Shown piece after piece: positions 11,206-22,663 of a stretch of DNA of 64,000 nucleotides; position 1 is the stretch's first letter, and every line of letters starts with the position of its first letter. A program made the position numbers and the translations under genes. Source of the stretch: Primulina eburnea (Eukaryota > Streptophyta > Magnoliopsida > Lamiales > Gesneriaceae); assembly GCF_022965805.1 (NCBI RefSeq), contig NW_027331447.1, positions 1 through 64,000 on the forward strand, read 5' to 3'. The notes under the pieces are model-generated. The model was not told where the DNA came from and ran no database searches. It saw only the letters and a list, made by a program, of their open reading frames with translations.

Positions 11206-11745
11206 CAGAGATTTTTCAGCAGACTGCAGATGTTGTGCTCAAGATCCGAGACAGGATGAACACCGCCCAAAGTCACCAAAAGAGTTATGGTGATAAAAGA
11301 AGAAGGGATCTCGAATTTGCTATAGGAGATCATGTTTTCGTGAAGATAGCACCTATGAAGGGTGTTGTGAGGTTTGACAAGAGAAGCAAGCTGAGTCTGA
11401 GGTTCATTAGACAGTTCGAAATTCTTGACAGAGTTGGGACACTTGCTTATCGTGTAGCTCTACCGCCGAATTTGTTCGGAGTACAAAATGTATTCCACGT
11501 TTCAATGTTGAGGAAGTATATAGAAAATCCTTTGCATGTCTTGAATTTTGAGTCGTTGTAGGTGGCTCTAGATCTGTCGTATGAAGAAATAACTGCTCGA
11601 GTTCTAGACAGACAGGAGTAGAGACTTCGGAACAAAGTGACCAAGTTGGTCAAAGTCAGGGGACTGAATCAAGCAGTGGAGGAGGCTGCTTGGGAGGCCG
11701 AATCAGATATGAGAAGTCATTACCCGGAGTTGTTTGGTAAGATTT
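11206..11745 (+). pseudogene. Gyp-b2 integrase C-terminus and chromodomain-type tail (fragment)
   Basis: Directly after the Gyp-b1 3' LTR, with no primer site, the sequence enters the integrase C-terminal region of a sister element (QQTADVVLKIRDRM, DLEFAIGDHVFVKIAPMKG, FEILDRVGTLAYRVALPP). Stops at 11559 and 11620 break the tail, which ends EAAWEAES..YPELFGKI. The likeliest reading is that Gyp-b1 inserted in the integrase gene of Gyp-b2, whose 5' part would lie left of the window. Unequal recombination is the alternative. Confidence 0.8.
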
Positions 11746-11770
11746 AATTTTGAAGACAAAATTTATTTAA

Positions 11771-14425
11771 GTGGGGGAGGAAATTTAGAGCCAAAAATCA
11801 GTACACGTAAAACCCATGCATTATTTAAATTTTAAAATTAATTATTTAATTCTAAAATGATTTTAGCGATGCATGATTTATGAAATTGCATTATTTTAAA
11901 TTATTTTATGTTTATCTGATGCACGTTAAAATGTTTTTTTGAGTTGTATGTTACAGGGGAATATCTTATGCGGGATCGGGGAAAGGAGACCGGCGACGAT
12001 TTGGACGATTTGTAAAATGTGATATTTTATTTCAAGTCAAGAAAGGGTTATTGTAAATGATTTATGAAGTTTTTAACATTTTTAAAGCCTAATTTAATTT
12101 ACTAGGTGATTTTAATATTTTAAACTTTTAAAGTTTATCGCAATTTTTTTTATTTTTAATTGGGAGATTTTAGTAAAGTTAGTGTTGGGTTAACATTTTT
12201 ATTAACATGTTAATTAATTTATTAAATAATTTTCTTCCCCTAAATTTACTAAAAAAACTCACGCACACATACTTCTTCACACACACACGTTATACACACA
12301 CACACGTTATACACACACACACACATTTCTTGTGTTTCATTTCAGTTTTTTTGAGAGAAAAACTTAGGGCTCTAAGAGTAAGCAACAGCCACCTCCTTCC
12401 TCTTCGATTTTCCAGCAAATTCACATCCATTTTTCTTCAAGAAATCGTGCCAAAAATCTTCCCGGATCGGCCCTCGCATTTCTCCAATTCACTATCGCTG
12501 TATCGTGAGTTTTAAAGATTAAAGAAATGTATATTATTTCACTTTTGCATCGATATTTTCATAATATATGTTTTGATGTTTATTATGTGTACAAATTGAT
12601 GTATGTTGTGTAAAGTTTGAGCGATTATGTTTTTAAATGATTCCTGATAGTTTTTAGATCTCAAAACCGGATGTTGCTATCATTTTGTGTACTGTACTTT
12701 TTTGTCGATTTTTGAAAAATGTTTCAACATATAAAACATAGTAGTCTTCGATACCTTCGATTTGACGGTAAATTCGTAATTTTTGGACAAAAACGTGTGA
12801 GTTATGATCATTTTTGTGGGACTGCTCAAATTGTGACGTTTTTAAATTATGTTCTTCACGTGTTCTTGAGAATTCGTCGTTGCAGGATTTTTTTGGGAAC
12901 CGTCGGGTGATCCCTTCTGCAATTAGGTATATTTTGTATGCTGTTCAGATATATTTTTGTGTTTCACTTCGTGTCATTAAGCACTTGGTTGTATTAGAAG
13001 TCGTAGAAATCATTTTGTGTCCATATTTCGTGTTTATGGGTTGTGTTGCATTGCATGTTGTGAGTCATTTTTTTGGGGCATTTGTGTGAGCTTGAATCAT
13101 TGCATAGCATCCTCGGATGGGTCTCGAGGTGTTGGTTTGTGTCGATTGGGCTTGGCATAGTGTTTGCATCTAAGTTTGTTCTTTGGGGCCGAGTTTGCGC
13201 AGAGTTAGTGTCGCGGTGATCTATGGGAGTGCCGCAGCGCCCGGCTTTTGCAGCGCCGCGGAACACACTAGCCCTGCTAGAGCCGCAGCGCAGCAATGCC
13301 CAGTGCCTAGGCGCTTGTCCATGATTTTTAAACCACTATTTTAGGTCCATGTCTTCCATGATTTGGGTAATCTTCACACTTCATATAGGGATTGTTTCGG
13401 GGTTCGATGTCATGGTTTAGTATGATGATTAAACGAGGTCAAGTCCCAAGTGATTTAGAACATCATAGGTCAGTTGCTTATTCAGTGGTGAGCACGACTA
13501 TAACTTCTAAGTTATGGAAATTAAGTGCTTGAAACGTGTTAGTATAAGCAGCAGTAGACCAAGCGAGAACCAACGAATCCCTCAACGCCATGTATGTATG
13601 TTCGACGTGCAAAAGAAAATGTTTATGTTTTTGAGGTATGAGAAATGTCTTGTGACCAATTATAAATGGGTTTCGAAGCCGGTGAACGTGGTCGGGGACC
13701 TCTCCACCACGGTAAAGAATGAATAGGTTTAGATAAAGATTGGAAAGCGGTAAAGCATGACCAGGGACCAATCCACCCGGTAAAGCATGACCGGGGATAT
13801 CATGTATATGGTAGCGGACATCCCTTCATGCCCAATACTGTGGTTTAGTCTGATCATGCGCATTTATGTATGGGTCACTAGCTTTGAAACATATTTCTAT
13901 GCAAAAAATGATGATGTTTATGTATGCTCAAGTATGTATGATGTAAGTATGTTTATGAAAATTTTATGAAACGATGGCACGTCTATGCTTACGTATATAC
14001 GTTTAAGTTTAAGTATGTATGATCTACTTTAAAATGCATTTGGTTTTATTGTGTATTACTTGTTATTCTCAATTTATACATGTTGAGTCTTTAGACTCAC
14101 TAGACTTGATCGATGCATGTGAGGACGAGTACGAGGAGATGAGAGGTGGGGATTAGTGAGTTAGCTTGGACTGCACGGAGGTTAAACCCGAGGACCGCTT
14201 ACGTTTTAAGATATTTTTATGCACGTATCATATACTCTGATTTCTACGGGATTACTTTACGATGTTTAAACAAGTTCTTTTGCAAAATTTGGTTGTAGTT
14301 GTTTCATTTCAAATATTTTAGATGATCAGAAAATTTTTATCGCAATTTGAAAGTTTATTATTTATTTAAGAAAAAATTTTCTTTTTACGCAAATTTTATG
14401 TAGTTCAAAATACTGTACGTTTCAC
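11771..14425 (+). repeat. Gyp-b2 polypurine tract and 3' LTR
   Basis: GTGGGGGAGGAAA (11771-11783) precedes an LTR from 11784 to about 14425 that is colinear with the Gyp-b1 3' LTR but clearly diverged. The first bases read TTTAGAG instead of TGTAGAG. It keeps the GC-rich block (13195-13320), donor-like GTGAGTTTT (12505) with acceptor-like GTTGCAG (12884), the CCCAATACTGTGGTTTAG module (13831-13848) and a perfect TGAGTCTTTAGACTCA (14084-14099). CA repeats (12270-12325) sit near the start. The exact right end is uncertain by a few bases. Confidence 0.8.
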
Positions 14426-14476
14426 GATTAGCTGTAAGGCCAAGGCTCAGTGAATTGGTAATACAGTTGCTGATGT
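14426..14476. other. Unassigned 51-base spacer
   Basis: The stretch lies between the Gyp-b2 LTR end and the Cop-1 LTR fragment. It holds no recognisable feature and could be original host sequence or the flank of a lost insertion. GATGT (14472-14476) would be the target duplication of Cop-1 if its other half existed in the window. Confidence 0.4.
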
Positions 14477-15272
14477 TGAAAGGGGATCGGTTACGGTGCC
14501 CGGTTGCGCAACGGAAGTTCGAAAAATCAAATTTTACTAGCAAGAAAACCGAGAACCCTACCATAGTGTGTAGCAATACGAAAAACACAAAATGTCATAC
14601 ATAGGGTGTTTTAAAAATTTACCTATCAATCACAATAATTGATGATGGCTCCAACTAAGTTGTAAACAACTCAACTCTTGAATGGTTCCCACCCTCTACA
14701 AGCTTTCTTTGCTCTTGGACTCCTTCCTTCAAATTAGTTCTAGCACTAACAAGATAGATCCACTCTAATTTTGTACTAGAAAAATTAGAGCATTTTTCTT
14801 TGAGAAGAGTATATTTTTCCTCTATCAAAAAGAACAAGAATAATTGGAGAATAATAGAACAAGAACTTTCGGCCATAGGGTGGGAGAGAAAAGGGGTTGT
14901 AAGACTTTTCTTGGTTCTTGAAAAAGTTAAAAGTGCATGTGCATGTCATGCCTTGGATATTGAAAAAGTAGCCTCCAACACTTTACCTCCCATGCATGCA
15001 ATTTTATTTGGGTTTGTAACAATTACAAAGCCCATGGACTTTGATTTAAATGTCTCAAACAAATTTGAGACCATTTGAACTTTACTTGATTTTACTCAAG
15101 CCTACTAGTTGAATGATTATTTATTATTGGGCTCTACAAGACCCATTGTTATTTAATTAATTCAACACTTGAATTAATTTAATTATTTAGACTCTACTAG
15201 GCCCACTAGTTTTAAATTAATTCAACACTTGAATTAATTTAATTAGTCCATAATAATGTTTATGAAAATCAC
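14477..15272 (-). repeat. Cop-1: Copia-type LTR fragment
   Basis: On the minus strand this matches the 3' part of the Cop-3 solo LTR. Shared words include the end (ACCGTAACCG..CCC..TTTCA), GTTGGAGCC and the palindromic TTCAAGTGTTGAATTAATT units (here at 15156-15180 and 15217-15241). It starts at the LTR 3' end (14477, TGAAAG on the plus strand) and is cut at 15272 by Gyp-a2. The remaining LTR is not seen again in the window. It is the outermost layer of the nest. Confidence 0.78.
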
Positions 15273-15495
15273 TGTAATGCCCGAGATTTGTTGTGTTGTT
15301 AATTTAAACTGATTTGTTGATTAATTGATGTCATTATAGATGGTACGGATTAGACCGGGATAGGCGGAAAGGAGATTTGAATTATGTGTGAGGATCGAGC
15401 CTCGCGCATATGCGCGTTCATGCCGAGCGCATATGTGCGGAGTGGGCAGAGAACCTCGCGCCGATGCGCGACATGAATCCACGCATGTGCGCGAG

Positions 15496-17636
15496 TGTGG
15501 GGACCCGGACGTTAATTCATTCCTTAATCATCTTTAGGAATAAATAATCAAGTATAATTAAACAGGGTCTAATAATTTTTTTTTTCTAAATTACACAGCG
15601 GAAACATAATGTAATTAAACTCAAATTACATATTAAACATCACGTACAACTATTGCGTGATCTACAATAATCCGACTAGGTTCAACTACAAGTCAGTGCT
15701 GAATCCTAAGTTTCTTCAAAGCCCGGATCTCCACGCTATCTAGTCCAGCCTCGTTCTCTTCTCGACCCTGATCCTAGCCCACCTGTTGCCATGCACACAT
15801 ACAAACAAGACAACAGCCGGATAACTCCGGTGAGATATAAATATCCCAGTATAAATCATGTATACATGCCATCATATAAACAATATAAAAGCATATATCA
15901 AAAAATCATATCATATATCAAAATCATGATATCAATCCATAACAAGAATAAATCATATTCTATACATGTACCCTAATCCGGAACATAATTCAATATCCAG
16001 AATAAATTCTATTCTAAGCATGTACCAATATCAGGAACATACTCAATAACAAGAATAACTCCTATTCTAAACATGTACCAATATCAGGAACAACAAGGAA
16101 CATGAACCATATTCAGGAACATAATCAACATCAATAAATATAAATCAATATAATTGTCACTCAGACTCGTGACTCCACATTTTAGACTAGACTCAATCCT
16201 AGCCTAGGGATCCCGGTTTCCAGATGTGGCATTCCTATATCGACAAACAGTAATAGAAAAGACTCCAGTTCTATCCAAGTCGATATAACCAAACATCCAG
16301 TGTCCAGACGCATCCGTCATAGACTATGGTCTATCACCATATCTTGTGACATCGTGCAATGTACCCGTGGTTACCTGCCACTATCAGGTACTTCTGTCAC
16401 AATATTACTCGTCTAATGCATGCTCCTATAACTCCATAGAACAAGCATTTAAATCAAATCATTAAACACAATGATAAACAAATAATAAGTATGTGATTTA
16501 GGGAAACTCGAGTCAAACCTCACTCGAGTTGTGCAATCCCAACTCAACATTAATTTATACCTTTATCTTCTCGCTCAGAAGAAGAAGAAGAAGTCCCGAC
16601 TCTAACTCGATCCATTCCCAATCTGATAATAACAATACCGAACAGATATAATATCAATAACAACTCAATTCAGAACCTGTTCTGATCAATTCAAATCAAA
16701 ACACATAATCTGCTCAATGTCAAATCAAGACACAATCCAATTCATATCGACAATATCACGATATAATCAAAATCACTACCGAATCTGTTCAATATCAATC
16801 AACTGATGTTTCGACGGTATAACAATACAGTCTCGATAACCCCGTCAATCCAAACATCACAGATATAATACCAAAACTCATAATTAATGTCGATACCAGT
16901 AATAATCTGAATAACAACACATATCTGATATGAATTCTCAGACAAATCGATTCCAAAAATCATAACAATTACATAATCAGTCTGTTTCTCAATCTGACTT
17001 CGATTCTATGATGTCTAACATGACCAGAACATCATATATGAATCCTATTCAATTCTGACAATGACATAATTTCAAAGCATGTCAAAACGTAGCAAAACTT
17101 ACGTCCAGTTGTAGCCTACGTCGATAGGAACACAATACTGAAGTCGGATTCAAAATCAGACGGGCGGATTTCTCACAAAAGGCGTAAGTATTTTCTTTCC
17201 TTTTCCAGAAACCTTTTCTCGATTTCTCTCGGATACTGAATGAATTGATATATGTATATATATATGTATATACACATCTCGTGCATGAAAGGCAAGTGGC
17301 TTGATTTCGTTTTGCATGATTCGCGGTCGAGCGGTCAATCTTTACCGCTCGGGCGCGGAACTTTCTGTCCAAGCACTTTCAACTTGCACCCTTGGCGCTC
17401 GGGCGGTAATATTCTACCGCTCGGGCGCCACATCTTCTGCCCGAGACACATTTCTGTTGAACATTGGCGCTCGGGCGGTCAAAAACTACCGCTCGGGCGC
17501 CACTAATTCTGTCCAAAAACTTTCACAATTTATATGCTTTGCGCAATTTGGTCTTGGAATTGCCCGTTTGTAATTATATCTATTTAATTCAATAATCTTA
17601 TACCAAATTACGATAATCCAATTCTCAGACATTACC
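15496..17636 (-). mobile_element. Gyp-a3: solo LTR inside the Gyp-a2 LTR
   Basis: On the minus strand it runs from 17636 (GTAATGTCTGAG, with the first T mutated) to 15496 (CCGGGTCCCCACA). It is flanked by the five-base duplication GCGAG at 15491-15495 and 17637-17641. No internal sequence is present, so it is a solo LTR from LTR-LTR recombination after insertion. It carries the family landmarks in minus orientation: hairpins (17515-17330), TATA repeat (17276-17248), CGTAAGTTTTG (near 17103) and the CCGG palindrome (15817-15830). Confidence 0.9.
17248..17515 (-). promoter_or_regulatory. Gyp-a3 putative LTR promoter: hairpin array plus TATA
   Basis: Three units pair a GCTCGGGCGGT-type arm with an ACCGCTCGGGCGC arm around a spacer of a few bases. 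The unit starts at 17394 and 17466 are 72 bases apart. About 50 bases downstream in element orientation is a run of TATATATA (17276-17248). The arrangement is the same as in Gyp-a4. Promoter function is an inference from position. Confidence 0.5.
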
Positions 17637-19289
17637 GCGAGGGTACACGAGAGTTGTGAAAAATGAACAAGGGCCTCGCGCATATGCGGCGAGTAAGTGC
17701 CCGCATATGCACGAGCTGCTGTGAATGTTACGCGCCGAGACATTATGTCTCGCGCATATGCGCGAGACGTGTTGGACAAACATGAAGCCATTTGCCCCTT
17801 ACCATGCAATATATATATATATATAACCTTACATATTCCTTCAAAAACTACGGAGGGAAGAACGAAAGGAGCTCGGGGGAAATATGCAAGTTTCATACAA
17901 AAAATTTAGTTTGTGAGAAATCTACCCGTTAGAATTTCAATCCGACTTCGGTACTATGTCTCTATCGATGAAGGCTACGACTGGACGTAAGTTTTGTTAC
18001 GTTTTGATATCATTTGAAATTATGCTATTGTCAGAATTGAGTAGGATTCATATATGATGTTCTTGACATGTTAGACATCGTAGAATCGAAGTCAGATTGA
18101 GAAACAGGTTTATTATGGAATTGTTTATGATTTTTCAGATTATATTGATTGGTATTAGACAGATTTGGATTGTTGATTGATTACTGATTGTGTTGGATAT
18201 TGGTTATGGATTGTAATTAATATCTGTTGAGATTGTATTGACGGGGATATCGGGATTGTGCGGTTATGCCGATTGATTTGAATTAAATCCATATTAATCA
18301 GATTGGTATTGAATTGAGCAGTATATTGATATGATATTATTGATATTGTCATTGCCAGATAGAGTATTGACATGCTTCGACTTCCAGACTTGAACGTCGT
18401 CAGAACTTCAACGAAAGAAAGGTATATGTCAATATGGTACCGGGAGAACGACTCGAGTAGGATATACTTGAGTTTCCCTAAATCACATACTTATTGTTAT
18501 TATTTACATTGATTTGAATTGATATGCTTGTTCTATTGATTTGTATAAGCATGTATTAGATGAGTATTAGACGAGTGATATTGTGACATAATTGCCGATA
18601 GTGATGGAATTGTCACTGGCGCATTGCACATTGTCACAAGATAGTGAATTGGCGATAGTGCCACAGTCTGTGATGGATAGGTCAAGACACCGGATGTTTG
18701 ATTATATCGAAGTGGATAAAATTGGATTTTCTTCTATTACTGATGTTCGATATAGGAATACCAACGTCTGGAAACTGGGATCCCGAGACTAGGATTGAGT
18801 CTAGTCTGAGACGTGGAGTCACGAGTATGATTGACAGTTTTGTATTGTTTATGTTTTCAGATTTGATACATATTACTGATATTGGTTACATGCTTTTACA
18901 TTGTTTATATGATTGCATGTTTCATTGATTTATACTGGGATTTTATTCTCACCGGAGTTATCCGGCTGTTGTCGTGATTGTATGTGTGCATGACAACAGG
19001 TGGGACAGGTTCAGGGTCGAGGAGATGAAGAGAGATCGTGATTAGAGTGGAGACTACGGACTTTTATCTGAGATAGGGTTTGAAACACTTGAGATGTAGT
19101 TGTTAAACCTTAGCTCGAATGATTGTATATTGTACCAGACTTGTACTTTTAATACTGACATGTATATTTGCATGTATTCCATTTCGTTCAGCAATTTTTT
19201 TAAAAAAATTAGACACTTTTTATTATAATTGATTAAATTGTCCCAATGATGATTAAGAACATGATTAGCGTCTGGATCCCCACAACAGG

Positions 19290-19301
19290 TGGTATCAGAG
19301 C
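19290..19301 (+). other. Gyp-a2 primer binding site (tRNA-iMet type)
   Basis: TGGTATCAGAGC lies five bases after the LTR end, preceded by ACAGG, the same spacing as in Gyp-a4. Confidence 0.87.
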
Positions 19302-19546
19302 GATAGATCCTTTAGACTGAAATAGGAGCTAGTGAGCGGGGTAGATTGAGTTTTCTTTCCTGCTTTTGATTGCTAGCATGTTTTACTGCTTTATAATGCA
19401 TTTTTATCTGTTTATCTGAATCGATTTGAAAACATGTGTTATGTAGAATGAAACAGAGCCGACTCGGAATCAGCACTAAGATGATCGGAGGAGGACTGAA
19501 ACAGATTTGTTATATATTTGGTTGCTGACCCTTTTGATAATCAGAT

Positions 19547-20232
19547 ATGCATCCCCGAAGAGTACCGGAATAGGGAAGCACTTCGAATCCTCCAATGGAT
19601 GTGACAGCAACACCAATGGAGACATTGCTGAAGAGATTTCAGTCGTTTCATCCACCTACAGTGAAAGGTACTGAGATAACAGTGGATTGTGAGAGTTGGC
19701 TGGACGATATTGAGATAATGTTCGAGTCCTTGGATTACACTAATGAGCGGAGAGTGAAACTGATAGGGCACCAGTTGCATGACTTTGCAAAGAACTGGTG
19801 GATTAAAACCAAGAGGGCCTTGGAGCATCGAGGTACTATTATTACCGGGAATGTATTTAGAACTGAGTTTTATCAGAGATTCTTCCCAGTGTCGTACAGG
19901 AAGGATAAGGGGGCCGAGTTTGCCAATTTGAGACAGGGGCAGCTAAACATTGAAGAATATTTGGCCAAGTTCTCCACATTACTACGATTTGCCCCACATG
20001 TGGCTGAAAACGATGAAGCCGTTGCGGATTAGTTCATTAATGGCCTGAATCCTGAAATCTTTACCTTGGTGAACACCGAGAGACCGAAAAATTTTACTGA
20101 TGCCTTGAACATAGCCAAGGGGGCCGAAGCCAGTCTGATGAGACAGAGAGGAGCTTCGTTTGTGCCTCCAGCACGAGACCATAGCAACCACCTCCCCGAT
20201 TTGAGAGTGGCAGCAGCAGTGGCGGAAAGAAG
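19547..20232 (+). pseudogene. Gyp-a2 gag, two stops, truncated by Cop-2
   Basis: The frame opens at the ATG at 19547 (MHPRRVPE), meets a stop at 19571, and continues in the same frame through PMDVTATPMETLLKRFQSF, WLDDIEIMFESLDYTN, KNWW, EFYQRFFPVSYRKDKG and EYLAKFSTLLRFAPHVAEND to a second stop at 20030 where sisters have Gln. The frame then runs on to 20232, where Cop-2 begins. Only nonsense changes and no shifts are seen, so this gag is less decayed than that of Gyp-a1. Confidence 0.85.
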
Positions 20233-21325
20233 TGTTAGAGTAGATGCCCTGCAAGCCAACGGTTGGCTAGGGAATTTATTGACTCAAGTGAAATAAACAA
20301 TCTTTATTTTAATATAATTTCTTTCTATGGTCTTGTTATACTTTATCTGTATACCCATGCAAACAACATAGATAAAGTCCTTGATTATGCTTTAATACAA
20401 ATGAATCGTAATTCGATGTTGAAACTCATTTGTAAACACTGCATATTCTAAATTCTTTCCTAGTCGATTCAGCCGCCTAAAACAAGGATAAAGGTCGCTT
20501 GAGCTCGAGACTAGCATCTGTGATGTTGTGTACTGCGTTTCTTGGTAAGGGCATAGAGATGTCCAAACATGCAGATGGGTAGTCATATGATGATTATAAC
20601 GAACAACCCTCCCTCGGACTTTCCAAGTGGTTATCATTCATCGAGAGGATAAGTCTGTGGTTATGATTGTATACCATTAGTCCTTACGACCCGGGGCAAC
20701 ACTGAGGCTCTATATGCTAAGGCTGTGCTTTGACTCGTTTACCAGCTCCAGGAGTCATCAGGTGGCGAGGTTGGGTACAGTTGCGACACATATAGGAGCC
20801 AGTGCATTGTAGTCGGGGATTCAGCGCTCACCTACGGGTGTGGATATTCTATGTGATCTGATGTAATAATAGTGCATGGAATCTCTGGCTAGAGTATGAG
20901 ATGTACGTTGGAGAAGGAGTTCTCCAATAGTACACGCGATGCCACTATTATAGTTATCACATAGTTATCGAATTATTATGCAACCCTCGATGAACCAATG
21001 GTTGCAGATTCGATCGGGATATATGAGATGAAGGGACCGTACTGTACGCTAATCATAATCGGCTGGTTCTTGCAGGCACTATCAGTGATATCTAGGGGAT
21101 CATGGGACGATGCTACTAGACGCTCTTACCATGATCCGATGGGTGCAATCAGAAATGAGTTCTGACATTCTTGATCAAGGTGTTGATGAAAAGAACGGGG
21201 CTAACTAGGGTAAGCCCGAATAAAGGATTATGTCCTGAATCACAAAGAGTTGTGAACCCGCGGCTCTGTATCCCTGAACCATTGAGGGTCACACAAGCAC
21301 TGGATTATTTTGTCCCCGTTGAGAT

Positions 21326-21745
21326 AATAAATTCAAGGAGTTAAATTTATATAAAACATTGAGAGATTAAATTCAAGGAGTTGAATTTATATTATGATAT
21401 AGTAAATTCAAAGAGTTGAATTTATTATAATTAAATTTTAAGAAAATAAATTCAAGGAGTTGAATTTATGAGATAGTGAATTCAAGAAGTTGAATTTATG
21501 AAATTTTGAGAGAATAAATTCAAGAAGTTGAATTTATGAAATTTGGAGAGAATAAATTCAAGGAGTTGAATTTATAAAATTTATAGTTTGATTTATTAAA
21601 CTCAAAAGTTGAGTTTATTAAATATTAAATTTTGGAGGTGATAAATTCAAGGAGTTGAATTTTGTAATTTAAATATTAAATTCAAATGTTGAATTTATAA
21701 TCGATTTAATTTATTAAACTCAAAAGTTGAGTTTATTAAAAATTA
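21326..21745. repeat. Array of AT-rich palindromes in the Cop-2 LTR
   Basis: About ten imperfect copies of AAATTCAAGGAGTTGAATTT occur in 420 bases, spaced irregularly about 35-60 bases apart, with variants such as AACTCAAAAGTTGAGTT. Each unit is an inverted repeat able to form a short stem. Related units (TTCAAGTGTTGAA) occur two to a copy in Cop-1 and Cop-3, so the array expanded in the Cop-2 lineage. Confidence 0.8.
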
Positions 21746-22248
21746 AATTAAATATAGTGGGAAGTATGTTTAATGGGCTTGTAGGAGTACAAGTCCAACA
21801 TACTAAATAATTAAAGTTTTTAATGGACTTTATTTAATTAATTAAACTAGTTGGACTAGTCCATTTAATTAATCAAGCCCATTAATGTTAATTATGGTAA
21901 TTAGGTCATGGAATTTTTTTTGTTCTAAAATTTTTGACCTAAAATAAAAGCCTCCACTAATTTGGATTGTGAGATTTTCGAGAATCTACAATCATAATCC
22001 TTCAAATATTTAGTTTACTTAATTAAATAAAATAATTAAGTAAATGATGATAACAAGAATATTTGATTCTTAATTTTGAATGGCATGATTCGAAACTTGC
22101 TCTCCAATTTAACAAGATTTTCGGCTCTTCCAAGAAAGAGAATTGAGGCTCTCGAAATACTTTTCTTTCGAAAAGAAAAATTCGGCTTGGGTGTTGAGTC
22201 GATTTTTCGTGTTCTATCTCTACACAAAAATTCTTTTAATTTTAGTGC

Positions 22249-22520
22249 AAATTAGAAGAGGAACAAATAATCTGGTCGGGGACCTGATTCGGAGATTTGA
22301 AGAAAGTTCGTAGGGATTTACAATAAGAGCTACGTCCGCTAATACCAGTGTAGTTGGAGCCAAGTGAATTATTCACTAAGGTATAAATTAGAAGAGGAAC
22401 AAATAATCTGGTCTTGGACCTGATTCGGAGATTTGAAAAAAGTTCGTAGGGATTTACAACAAGAGCTACGTCCGTTAATACCGGTGTAGCTGAAGCCAAG
22501 TGAATTATTCACTAAGGTAT
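22249..22520. repeat. 136-base tandem duplication at the end of the Cop-2 LTR
   Basis: Two head-to-tail copies, 22249-22384 and 22385-22520, both run from AAATTAGAAGAGGAAC to TTATTCACTAAGGTAT with roughly ten differences. Cop-3 has the corresponding segment once, so the duplication arose in the Cop-2 line. Confidence 0.8.
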
Positions 22521-22651
22521 AAAATTTCAACGCCCTATGAATATTTATGATAAAATAATACGACGGCCCAAAACATATTTTGATTGTCAAAAAAATAAAA
22601 TTTTTAAAACTTCCGCTGCGTTTGGGCGAGTAGAAAACCCAGATCCAATAG

Positions 22652-22663
22652 TGGTATCAGAGC
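22652..22663 (+). other. Cop-2 primer binding site (tRNA-iMet type)
   Basis: TGGTATCAGAGC occurs right at the end of the Cop-2 LTR. It matches the complement of the initiator tRNA-Met 3' end and fixes the LTR boundary within a few bases. Confidence 0.82.

Larger units (their letters stand above)
15273..19284 (+). repeat. Gyp-a2 5' LTR, split by a solo LTR
   Basis: LTR segments 15273-15495 and 17642-19284 total about 1.87 kb once Gyp-a3 and one copy of its GCGAG duplication are removed. The LTR ends GGATCCCCACA. Its GC-rich block consists of CTCGCGCATATGCGCG-type palindromes at 15401-15495 and 17675-17772, followed by TATATATATATATA (17810-17826), a GGACGTAAGTTTTG site near 17984 and CCGGAGTTATCCGG (18952-18965). 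I see no coding sequence. Confidence 0.87.
15273..20232 (+). mobile_element. Gyp-a2: Ty3/Gypsy element, 5' LTR and gag only
   Basis: It starts TGTAATGCCCG at 15273 inside Cop-1, has a 5' LTR to 19284 (split by the solo LTR Gyp-a3), a primer site and gag, and is cut at 20232 by Cop-2. Its pol and 3' LTR do not reappear after Cop-2, which itself ends abruptly near 48300, so they were deleted or moved at that junction. Without the second LTR no age can be estimated. Confidence 0.87.
20233..22650 (+). repeat. Cop-2 5' LTR (about 2.4 kb)
   Basis: It begins TGTTAGAGTAG, the same start as Cop-3, and ends near 22650 just before the primer site; the terminal CA seems altered (CCAATA). It carries an AT-rich palindrome array (21326-21745) and a 136-base tandem duplication (22249-22520). 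No gene is visible. The first 600 bases keep strong similarity to Cop-3 (for example AAACAATCTTTATTTTAATA). Confidence 0.82.

Noticed and set aside
12270..12325. CA-rich microsatellite as a functional element
   Set aside because: It is a simple repeat near the start of the Gyp-b2 LTR, much reduced in the Gyp-b1 copy (9085-9118), with no further support.
19290..19301. tRNA gene fragments at the TGGTATCAGAGC sites
   Set aside because: Only the 12-base complement of the tRNA 3' end is present. These are primer sites next to LTR ends, not tRNA genes.
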